From an uncultured Microbacterium sp. (GTDB taxonomy: Bacteria; Actinomycetota; Actinomycetes; Actinomycetales; Microbacteriaceae), in NCBI GenBank assembly GCA_913774845.1, contig CAJYJO010000014.1, positions 62,001-126,000 on the forward strand: a DNA stretch of 64,000 nucleotides. Direction: 5' to 3'. How positions within the stretch are numbered: the stretch's first letter is position 1; every line of letters begins with the position of its first letter. Shown piece by piece: positions 54,498 to 62,372 of this stretch. The translations under genes were made by a program, and so were the position numbers. The notes under the pieces are model-generated. The model made no database searches, was not told where the DNA came from, and was given only the letters and a program-made list of their open reading frames with translations.

Positions 54498-56146
54498 AGA
54501 CACGCGAGGGGAGCACGCCCTGGCCCGACGCGTTCGCCGAGCGGTACCGCTCCGAGGGACTCTGGCAGGGCCGCACGCTGGGCGACGCGTTCGCCGAGGC
54601 CGCGCACGTGCACGCCGACCGCATCGCGCTGGTCGACGACGCGGTGTCGCTCACCTACGCCGAGGTGCACGACCGGGTCGAGGCGTGCGCTGCGCGCCTG
54701 ATCGATCGGGGGCTCGCCCCCGACGACCGGGTCGTGGTGCAGCTGCCCAATCACTGGACGTTCGTGATCCTGACGCTCGCGTGCCTGCGCGTGGGGATCG
54801 TGCCCGTGATGGCCCTGCCCGCCCATCGCGAGCACGAGCTGCGGCACCTGATCTCGGCATCCGAAGCGGTCGCTCTGGTCACCCCCGACTCGCTCCGCGA
54901 CTTCGACCATCTGGCGCTTGCGAGCGCTCTGCGCGCGTCGAGCCCGACGGTGCGGGATCTCATCGTCCTCGGCGACACGACCCCCCAGCCCGACGCCGTC
55001 AGCCTCACCGCGTTGTGCGCCCCCTCCGACGAGACCACCCGCACCCGCCGGCTGCCGACTCCGGATGCCGCGGACGTCGCGGTGTTCCTGCTGTCCGGCG
55101 GGACGACGGGCCTGCCCAAGCTCATCGCCCGCACGCACGACGACTACCTGTGCAACATCGTCCTCACGTCGCCTCCCTCGGCGGTCGACCGCGACACCGT
55201 GTACCTCGTGACACTGCCGATGGGCCACAACTTCCCGCTCGCGTGCCCCGGCATTCTGGGCACTCTGCTGGCCGGCGGCACCGTCGTCCCGCTCGCATCC
55301 CCCCGGCCGGAACGTGCCTTCGCGGCGATCGAACGACACGGGGTCACGCACACGGCCGCGGTTCCCGCCGTCGTCGCCTCGTGGCTCGATCACGCCGGCG
55401 TCGTGGGAGTCGACGCCCTGCGGAGTCTGCGCGTGCTCCAGGTGGGCGGCGCCCGCCTGGCCGACGAGCTCGCGGAGCGCGTCGTGCGCGGAATCCCGGG
55501 AACGCTGCAGCAGGTGTTCGGCATGGCCGAAGGACTCATCAACGTCACCCGCCTCGACGACCCGGTCGAGGTGATCGTGGGCACGCAGGGGCGACCGGTC
55601 TCGCACCTCGACGAGCTGCGCGTGGTCGATGAGACGACCGGACGCGAGGTCGCCCCGGGCGAGCCCGGCGTGCTACTGACCCGCGGGCCGTACACGCCGC
55701 GCGGGTACTACGACGCCCCGGAGGCCAACGCGCGCTCCTTCACCCCCGACGGCTTCTACATCACCGGCGACATCGTGCGGCAGCGCCCCGACGGCAACCT
55801 CGTCGTCGAGGGGCGCAGCAAGGACATGATCAACCGCGGGGGCGAGAACATCTCGGCCGAGGAGGTCGAGAACCTCGTGTACGGACTCGCCGCGGTGCGG
55901 CTCGCGGCCGCCGTGGCGATGCCGCACGGCACCCTCGGTGAGACGGTGTGCCTGTTCGCGGTGCTCCACGACGGTTGCGAGCTCGATCTCGCCGCGGTAC
56001 GGGCGCACTTCGACACCTCGGGCGTCGCCGCCTTCAAACGCCCCGACCACCTCGTCACCGTCGAGGAACTGCCCCTGACCAAGGTGGGCAAGATCGACAA
56101 GAAGGCCCTGCGCGAGATGCTCGCCGCCGAACTCACGGCATCCTGA
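54494..56146 (+). CDS. Salicylate-type aryl-AMP/CoA ligase (EntE/DhbE-like)
   Basis: 550 residues from the ATG at 54494. Adenylation motifs are SGGTTGLPKL (201-210), VFGMAEG (341-347), YITGDIVR and the C-terminal GKIDKKALRE lysine. The pocket motif is HNFPLACPG (H245, N246). The residue equivalent to DhbE Ser240 is C251 and that for Val337 is I349. In this family cysteine there marks salicylate rather than 2,3-dihydroxybenzoate. It activates the acid as AMP ester and perhaps passes it to CoA. No separate second ligase like Streptomyces SdgB is in the window. Confidence 0.88.
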   Translation: MKTREGSTPWPDAFAERYRSEGLWQGRTLGDAFAEAAHVHADRIALVDDAVSLTYAEVHDRVEACAARLIDRGLAPDDRVVVQLPNHWTFVILTLACLRVGIVPVMALPAHREHELRHLISASEAVALVTPDSLRDFDHLALASALRASSPTVRDLIVLGDTTPQPDAVSLTALCAPSDETTRTRRLPTPDAADVAVFLLSGGTTGLPKLIARTHDDYLCNIVLTSPPSAVDRDTVYLVTLPMGHNFPLACPGILGTLLAGGTVVPLASPRPERAFAAIERHGVTHTAAVPAVVASWLDHAGVVGVDALRSLRVLQVGGARLADELAERVVRGIPGTLQQVFGMAEGLINVTRLDDPVEVIVGTQGRPVSHLDELRVVDETTGREVAPGEPGVLLTRGPYTPRGYYDAPEANARSFTPDGFYITGDIVRQRPDGNLVVEGRSKDMINRGGENISAEEVENLVYGLAAVRLAAAVAMPHGTLGETVCLFAVLHDGCELDLAAVRAHFDTSGVAAFKRPDHLVTVEELPLTKVGKIDKKALREMLAAELTAS

Positions 56147-56163
56147 TCCGAAAGGAGCGCTCG

Positions 56164-56775
56164 ATGTTCATCGACGCCGCAGATCTCTCCCCCGCCGACA
56201 CCTACCGTCTCCTCGTCGGCTCGGTCGTTCCCCGCCCGATCGCGTGGGTCACGAGCGGGCACGACCCGGTCAACCTGGCCCCCTTCAGCTCGTTCACCTG
56301 GGTGAGCCAGCATCCCGCGATGCTCGGTTTCACCGTGAACAAGCGGACGAACGGCCGCAAGGACACGGTGCGCAACATCGAGGAGCTCGGCGAGTTCGTC
56401 GTGAACATCGCCGACGAGACGATGCTGCCCGCGCTGCACGCGAGCAGCGAATGGATGCCGCCCGAGGTCGGCGAGGCCGATCGTCTGGGCCTCGCTCTCG
56501 AGGAGTCGCGGGTGATCGGCGTCCCGGGCCTCGCCGACGCGCCCGTGCGGATGGAGTGCCGCTACCACTCGACCACCGCGTTCAGTCCGACCGGCGGCGA
56601 GTTCGTCGTGGGCACGGTGGTCGCCTGGACCGTGCGCGACGACATCGTGCGCCTCGGCACGACGGGCGCGGCCGGCATCGACACCGACCTGCTCCGCCCG
56701 ATCGGGCGTCTCGCCGGACCGCGCTACACCCCGCTCGGCGCGGTGGTGGAGCTGCCGCCGGTGCCGGGCGGGTGA
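56164..56775 (+). CDS. Flavin reductase-like domain protein
   Basis: 203 residues from the ATG at 56164, with AAAGGAG upstream. The flavin-reductase-like split barrel is recognisable by VGSVVPRPIAWVTSGHD near the N-terminus, NLAPFSSFTWVSQHPAMLGF and GEFVVNIAD. It likely binds FMN or FAD and reduces it with NAD(P)H. A class A FAD hydroxylase should not need it, so its place in the operon is unexplained. It might feed reduced flavin to the hydroxylase, or serve another step. Confidence 0.85.
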   Translation: MFIDAADLSPADTYRLLVGSVVPRPIAWVTSGHDPVNLAPFSSFTWVSQHPAMLGFTVNKRTNGRKDTVRNIEELGEFVVNIADETMLPALHASSEWMPPEVGEADRLGLALEESRVIGVPGLADAPVRMECRYHSTTAFSPTGGEFVVGTVVAWTVRDDIVRLGTTGAAGIDTDLLRPIGRLAGPRYTPLGAVVELPPVPGG

Positions 56776-56802
56776 AGCCGCGCCGAGAGCCTCCGCGATC
56801 GT

Positions 56803-56841
56803 CGAGGGTGCACCCGTTCTCATCCACCGGGTGCACGCTCG
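56803..56841. terminator. Bidirectional terminator between the two aromatic operons
   Basis: A 14-base stem with one mismatch (56803-56816 with 56828-56841; core GTGCACCCG) and an 11-base loop, between convergent stops. Confidence 0.8.
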
Positions 56842-56874
56842 ATCGCCGCATGCGATTTCTCGATCGGTGCGAGC

Positions 56875-57660
56875 TCAGAACCAGCGCGCGATCTCGGGCA
56901 GCTCACCGCCGCCCGCGACCCGCAGCCGACGGGCACCCCGACCGGCGAGCCAGCGCGCGAGGTCGGCGGCGGCACCCTCGACGACCGGACCGCCCTGGCC
57001 GTACTCCCCCGGCGCGGCATCGCGGTCGGTGGCGCGCAGCACGACGGCGCCGGGCTCGCTCCGGCGCGTCCAGGCACGCAGAACGTCGGCGATGATGCCG
57101 TCGATCATCTCGGGAGGGAAGTCGAGGAACGAGCCGCCGTCGGCGAGGTCGACCGCGTGCACCCACACTTCTTTCGCGCGCATCCACGCCGTCTCGCGCG
57201 CGGGGACCGTGCGCCCCTGTGCGGTGACGACCTCGGCATCCCACTGCGCGTCCGACAGATCGCGCCACTCGACGTCCAGGTGCACGGCGGCGTGGTCGAC
57301 GAGGTGGCGCAGGGCGCGCGTGGGCAGCGTGGCGCCGAGGGCGATCTCGTCGGCCCGTTGCGTGTCGGAGGCGTACATGGGCGTCTCGACGCCCGTGCGC
57401 GCCCATTCGACCAGGCGCGCGACCGCGCGGGCGTTGTACCCGACGTGGGCGACGAGGTGCCGACGCGTCCATCCGGGCAACAGGCTCGGGGCGTCGAGCT
57501 CTGCGTCGTCGAGGTTCATGAGGCGTCGCGCGAAGTACGCCGTGCCGCGACGGGCGAGGTCGAGGTGCGCGTGAGGGGCGGAGTCGGCGTCGTAACGCGC
57601 TCCGGCGCCCTGCCGTTCCCGCAGCGCGAGCTGCTCGGGCGTCAGCCCCCTCGCGCTCAC
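56875..57660 (-). CDS. Mycothiol-dependent maleylpyruvate isomerase
   Basis: 261 residues from the GTG at 57660, overlapping the hydrolase stop (GTGA). The DinB-like N-domain has GWTRRHLVAHVGYNARA. Metal ligands H72, E164 and H168 have exactly the spacing of the zinc ligands H52/E144/H148 of the Corynebacterium glutamicum enzyme. A SCP2-like C-domain follows. It isomerises maleylpyruvate to fumarylpyruvate with mycothiol, the thiol of actinobacteria. It is the third gene of the gentisate operon. Confidence 0.92.
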   Translation of the reverse strand: MSARGLTPEQLALRERQGAGARYDADSAPHAHLDLARRGTAYFARRLMNLDDAELDAPSLLPGWTRRHLVAHVGYNARAVARLVEWARTGVETPMYASDTQRADEIALGATLPTRALRHLVDHAAVHLDVEWRDLSDAQWDAEVVTAQGRTVPARETAWMRAKEVWVHAVDLADGGSFLDFPPEMIDGIIADVLRAWTRRSEPGAVVLRATDRDAAPGEYGQGGPVVEGAAADLARWLAGRGARRLRVAGGGELPEIARWF

Positions 57661-58481
57661 GGCTCCTCCGCCGCGAAGCGGTTGCGGAGCGTCCCGATCC
57701 CGTCGATCGTGACCTCGACGACGCTTCCGGATGCCAGATACTCCCGGGGTTCGCGCGCGTGGCCGACGCCGCCGGGGGTTCCGGTGAGGATCACGTCTCC
57801 CGGGCGCAAGGTCGTGATGGTCGAGACGTAGCGGACGAGGTCGACGGGCCCGTGGACGAGGTCGTGGATGTCGCCGACCTGCTTCTGCGCGCCGTCGACG
57901 GTCGTCGTCATGCGCGCGTCGGACGGGATCTCGTCGGGGGTGGCGAGCACCGGTCCGAGCGGGGTCGATCGTTCCCACATCTTGCCCTGCAGCCACTCGC
58001 GGGTGCGGAACTGCCAGTCGCGCATCGACACGTCGTTCGCGATCGTGTAGCCGGCGATGGCGTCTGCGGCCTGTTCGGCCGACGCGCGGCGCACGGTCGA
58101 GCCGATCACGACGGCGAGCTCGCCCTCCCAGTCGATCTCGGGGCTCTCGGGCGGGAGGGCGATCTCCTCGCCTGCTGCGGCGAGGGTGTCGGCGAACTTG
58201 GCGAAGAGCACCGGGTACTCGGGAAGGTCGCGCTTCATCTCGAGGATGTGCGCGCGGTAGTTCAGCCCGACGCACACGATCTTGCTCGGGGCGAGGATCA
58301 CGGGCGCGAGGTGCGCGGCATCCACCTCCACGACCGGACCCTCGACGCCCGCGACGGCCGACGCGGGGCCGGCCCGCAGCACGTCGCCGACGTCGGCGAA
58401 GCGTTCCAGCACGACGGCCCGACTCCCCTCCACACGGGCCGCGGCGGTGGATCCCTTCCAGTGCAGGGTCAGCAGCTTCAT
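57657..58481 (-). CDS. Fumarylpyruvate hydrolase (FAH family)
   Basis: 274 residues. Divalent metal ligands E119 and E121 (EIDWEGELAVVIG) and D150 (TIANDVSMRDWQ) are in place, with the FAH signature GLNYRAH and ILTGTPGGVG. Given its position between gentisate dioxygenase and maleylpyruvate isomerase genes it should cleave fumarylpyruvate to fumarate and pyruvate. It overlaps both neighbours by four bases. Confidence 0.92.
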   Translation of the reverse strand: MKLLTLHWKGSTAAARVEGSRAVVLERFADVGDVLRAGPASAVAGVEGPVVEVDAAHLAPVILAPSKIVCVGLNYRAHILEMKRDLPEYPVLFAKFADTLAAAGEEIALPPESPEIDWEGELAVVIGSTVRRASAEQAADAIAGYTIANDVSMRDWQFRTREWLQGKMWERSTPLGPVLATPDEIPSDARMTTTVDGAQKQVGDIHDLVHGPVDLVRYVSTITTLRPGDVILTGTPGGVGHAREPREYLASGSVVEVTIDGIGTLRNRFAAEEP

Positions 58482-59578
58482 CGGTCGGTCTCCTCGTCGA
58501 ACGCGCGGTACAGTCCCAGCCCCTCGAAGATCGGGGTGTCGCTGAAGTGGAACAGATCCAGGCGCGTCTCGGCCTGCACACGGAAGCGGCACCAGCTGGG
58601 CACGACGAAGATGTCGCCGTGCTCCACGGTGTGTTCGGTGTCGCCGAGCAGAACGCGACCGGAGCCCTCGAAGACCTGGTAGACGTTCGACCCGACCTCC
58701 CGGCGGACCGGCGTCGATGTTCCCTCGCGCAGACGATGGAACTGCGCGCGGATCGTCGGCATGACGTCGCCCCCGGTGGTGGGGTTCGAGAAACGCACGG
58801 CGGCATGGCCGGGACCGACCGTCGCCGGCATCCCCTCGGCCTCGAGCAGCAGCTGGTCGGTGAGCGCGGCGTCGGTGTGCTCCCAGCGGTACGCGCCGAT
58901 CGGGCTCGACACCGTACGGCGCAGTCCCGCGAGCGGCAGGAGTCCCGGGTGCGCCCACAGGCGCTCGGAGCGCGAGTAATTGGGGGTCGCCTCGTCGGTC
59001 ACCCGCTCGGAGCCGAACTCGAAGAATCCCGAATCCATCTGGTACGCGAAGGGGATGTCGAGGCCGTCGATCCAGGTCATCGATTCGTCGGTCTCGTTGT
59101 GGTGGCCGTGGAAGTGCCAGCCCGGCGTGAGCAGGAAGTCTCCCCGGCTCATCCGCACGGGATCGCCGTTGACCACCGTCCAGACCCCCTCGCCCGAGGT
59201 GACGAACCGGAAGGCGTTCTGCGAGTGCCGGTGCTCGGGGGCTGTCTCGCGAGGTCCGAGCTGCTGGATCGCCGCCCAGAGCGTCGGCGAGATGTACGCG
59301 CGACCGTTCAAGCCGGGGTTGGCGAGCCCGATGGCCCGCCGCTCTCCCCCGCGCCCCACGGGGACGAGGTCTCCCGCGCGCTCGGCGAGAGGGCGCAGGG
59401 CGCTCCACCGCCACACCCAGGGGACCGCCTTGGGCTGAGGGGTCTGGGGCATGAGGTCGTCGAGCTGCGTCCACAGTGGGATGAGATGGTTCTCCTCGAA
59501 TCCGCGATACAGGGCGCGCAGTTCGGGGGTGTCCTCGGGCTGCATCGCGTTCTCGACCGGGGTGACGGTCTCGCTCAT
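58478..59578 (-). CDS. Gentisate 1,2-dioxygenase
   Basis: 366 residues from the ATG at 59578, with AGGAGG upstream. It is a bicupin. Iron ligands H116 and H118 (APEHRHSQNAF) and H157 (GWHFHGHHNE) have the spacing of the Escherichia coli O157 enzyme (H104/H106/H145). It opens the gentisate ring between C1 and C2 to give maleylpyruvate. It is the first gene of the leftward operon, whose 204-base promoter region has two TTGCGCAA palindromes. Confidence 0.94.
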   Translation of the reverse strand: MSETVTPVENAMQPEDTPELRALYRGFEENHLIPLWTQLDDLMPQTPQPKAVPWVWRWSALRPLAERAGDLVPVGRGGERRAIGLANPGLNGRAYISPTLWAAIQQLGPRETAPEHRHSQNAFRFVTSGEGVWTVVNGDPVRMSRGDFLLTPGWHFHGHHNETDESMTWIDGLDIPFAYQMDSGFFEFGSERVTDEATPNYSRSERLWAHPGLLPLAGLRRTVSSPIGAYRWEHTDAALTDQLLLEAEGMPATVGPGHAAVRFSNPTTGGDVMPTIRAQFHRLREGTSTPVRREVGSNVYQVFEGSGRVLLGDTEHTVEHGDIFVVPSWCRFRVQAETRLDLFHFSDTPIFEGLGLYRAFDEETDR

Positions 59579-59624
59579 CGGTCCTCCTCGACGTCGGCGT
59601 GAACCCAGGTTGCATGACTTCCTG

Positions 59625-59638
59625 ACGTTGCGCAACGT
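59625..59638. promoter_or_regulatory. Perfect palindrome in the gentisate promoter region
   Basis: ACGTTGCGCAACGT, 47 bases upstream of the dioxygenase ATG. Its centre is 49 bases from the second TTGCGCAA palindrome. Confidence 0.6.
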
Positions 59639-59674
59639 ATTTTTGTCACACATTTCAAAAAAGCGAGACAAATC

Positions 59675-59701
59675 TCTTGCGCAAGACGCTGATGTGTTAC
59701 A
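59675..59701. promoter_or_regulatory. Second TTGCGCAA palindrome and shared motif, copy 2
   Basis: TCTTGCGCAAGA (59675-59686) is a perfect palindrome. It merges into GCGCAAGAC, 5 bases, TGTGTTACA (59679-59701), the partner of the motif at 52937-52959. The stretch between the palindromes is unusually A+T-rich for this genome and probably holds the promoters. Confidence 0.6.
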
Positions 59702-59782
59702 CGATGTGGGCCACGGGATGCCGATGGCACGAGACCGTCGTCCCGCCGAGAGCATCGACGCCGATCTGCAAGGAGGCAGAAC

Positions 59783-60595
59783 ATGTCCGACATCGAGTAC
59801 GCCGAGACGACATCGTCCGACGGAACACCCATCGCGTACTTCCGCCGTGGCAGCGGGCCGACCCTGGTCGTGACGCACGGCAGCATCGCGACGAAGGAGC
59901 AGTGGATCCCCGCGAGCGAGCATCTCGCGGAGCACGTCACCCTGTACGTCTACGACCGTCGTGGACGCGGCGGAACGGGCGACGCCGCGGAGTACTCCCT
60001 CGCCCACGAGGTCGCCGACATCGCCGCGATGATGAAGGTCGCCGGCCCCGGCGCTCACCTGCTCGGCCATTCGTTCGGAGCGTTGGCCACCCTCGCGTAC
60101 GCCCGGGAGCACGGCCTGGGCGGCGGAACCCTCCTCGCTTACGAGCCGCCGCTCGCGGTGCAGGGCCCCGTCGCCGGCGAGCGCCTGCAGGGCTATCGCG
60201 ATCTGGTGGATGCCGGCGACCTCGACGCCGCGCTCGAGTACGCGCTCGTGAACTTCGTGCGGGTACCGGCGGAGGCGATCCCCTTCATCCGCGAGACACC
60301 GCTGTGGGGCGCCAGCGTTCCGCTCACCCCCACGTGGGTCCGCGAGCTCGCGGAGATCGACGCCCTCGGCAGCGATCTGTCCGGCTACGCCGAGATCGAC
60401 GACCCGACCCACCTGATCGCGGGAACGGCGACCACGGCGTTCCTCTATCAGTCCGCGCACGACCTGGTGGACGTCATCCCGAACGCCGGCATCACCGACA
60501 TCGAGGGCGCCGACCACTTCGCGCACCTCGCCGACCCGGAGGGCTTCACCCGCGTGGTCGTCAGCGCGCTCGACCCCGCATCCGTCGCCCGCTGA
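59783..60595 (+). CDS. Alpha/beta fold hydrolase of the gentisate island
   Basis: 270 residues from the ATG at 59783, with AAGGAGG upstream. Nucleophile elbow GHSFGA gives S97; the C-terminal histidine is in EGADHFAHL and the oxyanion region is VVTHGSIATKEQW. It is divergent from gentisate dioxygenase and carries the shared motif upstream. It may hydrolyse an ester precursor (for example a salicylate ester) or act as gentisyl-CoA thioesterase. No sequence feature decides between them. A hairpin terminator follows. Confidence 0.85.
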   Translation: MSDIEYAETTSSDGTPIAYFRRGSGPTLVVTHGSIATKEQWIPASEHLAEHVTLYVYDRRGRGGTGDAAEYSLAHEVADIAAMMKVAGPGAHLLGHSFGALATLAYAREHGLGGGTLLAYEPPLAVQGPVAGERLQGYRDLVDAGDLDAALEYALVNFVRVPAEAIPFIRETPLWGASVPLTPTWVRELAEIDALGSDLSGYAEIDDPTHLIAGTATTAFLYQSAHDLVDVIPNAGITDIEGADHFAHLADPEGFTRVVVSALDPASVAR

Positions 60596-60612
60596 CGCGC
60601 GTCCGCAGACCC

Positions 60613-60648
60613 GGCCCCCGGCGTTCGACCCCACCCGCGCCGGGGGCC
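60613..60648 (+). terminator. Terminator after the alpha/beta hydrolase
   Basis: A perfect 11-base stem (60613-60623 with 60638-60648; arm GGCCCCCGGCG) with a 14-base loop. Confidence 0.75.
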
Positions 60649-60722
60649 GATCCCGCACCGTCGCGCTCGCGAACGGCAGGCGGGTGCGAGCCTCGACCAG
60701 GACCGCCAGTTAGGCTCGAACG

Positions 60723-61310
60723 GTGACGATCCTGACTCTCGTGCGACACGGTGAAACCGACTGGAACTCCGGAGGGCGCATCCAGGGCTCGACCGACATC
60801 CCCCTCAACGACACCGGCCGCGCTCAGGCGCGCGAGCTCGCCGACCGCCTCGCCACGGAGTACGCCGGTCGCGAGGCGGTCGTCGTCTCGAGCGACCTGT
60901 CCCGCGCGGCGGAGACCGCCGACATCGTCGCCGCCGCCCTCGGCACCACCGTGAGCCTCCGGATGCCGGGCCTCCAGGAGCGTTCCTATGGCGACGCCGA
61001 GGGTATGGACGCCCCCACCTTCTACGACACGTACGGCCCGTGGCACGCGGCCGACGTCCCCGGCGCCGAGACGTGGCCGGTGGTGCGCGAGCGCGCGCTC
61101 GCCGCGCTCGCGGAGGCCGTGGCATCCGCTCCCGAGGGGACCGACGTGATCGCCGTCGCGCACGGCGCCTTGATCCGCGAGGTCATCATGTTCGCCACCG
61201 ACGGGGAGTTCCCCCGCGAGGGCGAGCGTCTGCCGAACTGCTCCGCGACGACGTTCCGCATCGACGGCGACCGCTGGGAGATGCTGGCCTACGCGGGCGT
61301 CGCCAGCTAG
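60723..61310 (+). CDS. Histidine phosphatase family protein
   Basis: 195 residues from a GTG. The phosphoglycerate-mutase-like active site is LVRHGETDWN with phospho-accepting H9, and the second histidine is in VAHGALIREV. GRIQGSTDIPLNDTGRAQA is typical of the cofactor-dependent phosphatase branch. The substrate is unknown; related proteins act on small phosphates such as glucosyl-3-phosphoglycerate or phosphoribazole. Its 3' end is followed by the repeat array. Confidence 0.9.
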   Translation: MTILTLVRHGETDWNSGGRIQGSTDIPLNDTGRAQARELADRLATEYAGREAVVVSSDLSRAAETADIVAAALGTTVSLRMPGLQERSYGDAEGMDAPTFYDTYGPWHAADVPGAETWPVVRERALAALAEAVASAPEGTDVIAVAHGALIREVIMFATDGEFPREGERLPNCSATTFRIDGDRWEMLAYAGVAS

Positions 61311-61320
61311 ACGGAACCCA

Positions 61321-61509
61321 GGTCCCTGAGCCCGTCGAGGGACCGGAACCCCGCACGACCCCGGCACGAACCCAGGTCCCTGAGCCCGTCGAAGGGACCG
61401 GAACCCGCATCGGCCCCGGCACGAACCCAGGTCCCTGAGCCCGTCGAAGGGACCGGAACCCCGTACGACCCCGGCACGAACCCAGGTCCCTGAGCCCGTC
61501 GAAGGGACC
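61321..61509. repeat. Array of four palindromic repeats, period 54-55 bases
   Basis: Cores start at 61321, 61375, 61430 and 61485. Each is GGTCCCT, an 11-base centre (GAGCCCGTCGA), AGGGACC; the first lacks one base. The ~30-base spacers alternate: spacers 1 and 3 are nearly identical, and spacer 2 equals the sequence after copy 4. The array is therefore a duplicated ~110-base unit. No gene is seen in 61311-61568. Confidence 0.85.
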
Positions 61510-61568
61510 GGAACCCGCATCGGCCCCGGTGACGCCGACGGCCTCGGCCACCTCGCACCGGAAGCCGG

Positions 61569-62372
61569 CTACCCCGCCCGCGCCACCACCGAGCGCGCGT
61601 GGCGGAGGATCGGCTCGTCGATCATGCGCCCCTCGTGTCGGAACACTCCCCGCTCCCCCTCCGCGGCCTCGAGCACCCCGCGCGCCCACGCCACCTGCGC
61701 GGCAGACGGGGCATAGGCCGCGCGGATGGTCGCGACCTGCCCCGGGTGGATGCACGCGGTGGCCGCGAACCCGGAGGCCGCGGCATCCCGTGCCTCGTCC
61801 GACAGGCCGTCGAGGTCGGCGATGTCGACGTGCACCGCGTCGATCGCGCGCTTGCCCGACGCCCCCGCGGCCAGCAGCACGCGCGCCCGCGCGAGTCGTG
61901 CGACGTCGCGGTACCCGCCGTCGTCGCGCCGGCTCGAGGTGCCGCCGAGGCTCGCGACGAGATCCTCGGCGCCCCACATCAGCGCCACGACCTGCGGCAG
62001 CGCCGCAAGCTGCTCCGCGTGGACGACACCCCGGGCCGTCTCGCACAGCGCGATCACCTCGTAGCCCTCCAGGGACGCGAGGGATGCCGCGTCCTCGGCC
62101 TTCGCCACCATCACACGGCGGACGCGGGTCCGCGCCAGCGCCTCGAGGTCGAGCGCGAAGTCCGGCGTCCCGGGCCCGTTCACGCGGACGATGACGCGCT
62201 CCGGATCCGGGTCGGCGGCGATCATCGCCGCGCGCGCCGAGGGCTTGGCATCCGCCGACACCGCATCCTCCAGGTCGAGGATCGCGGCGTCCGCCCGCTC
62301 GAGGGCCTTGGCGAGCCGCTCGGTGCGGTCGGCCGGGACGAAGAGCAGCGCGGGCCCGAGGTCGAAGGTCAT
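61569..62372 (-). CDS. HpcH/HpaI family CitE-like acyl-CoA lyase
   Basis: 267 residues from the ATG at 62372, overlapping the MaoC stop (ATGA). The CitE fold starts ALLFVPADRTERLAKALERADAAILDLEDAV and has RVNGPGTPDF, ALCETARGV (metal-binding Glu), LMWGAEDLVASLGG and CIHPGQV. In Mycobacterium tuberculosis the like-placed Rv2498c is a beta-hydroxyacyl-CoA lyase that handles citramalyl-CoA and HMG-type CoA in itaconate and leucine breakdown. The same role is inferred here from gene order. Confidence 0.88.
   Translation of the reverse strand: MTFDLGPALLFVPADRTERLAKALERADAAILDLEDAVSADAKPSARAAMIAADPDPERVIVRVNGPGTPDFALDLEALARTRVRRVMVAKAEDAASLASLEGYEVIALCETARGVVHAEQLAALPQVVALMWGAEDLVASLGGTSSRRDDGGYRDVARLARARVLLAAGASGKRAIDAVHVDIADLDGLSDEARDAAASGFAATACIHPGQVATIRAAYAPSAAQVAWARGVLEAAEGERGVFRHEGRMIDEPILRHARSVVARAG

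Noticed and set aside
61321..61509. CRISPR-like array
   Set aside because: Four regular repeats, but the repeats are palindromic hairpins found elsewhere, the spacers are themselves duplicated, and no cas genes are nearby.
61313..61558. Repetitive protein frames across the repeat array
   Set aside because: They are translations of the repeat DNA itself, without ribosome sites or conserved domains.
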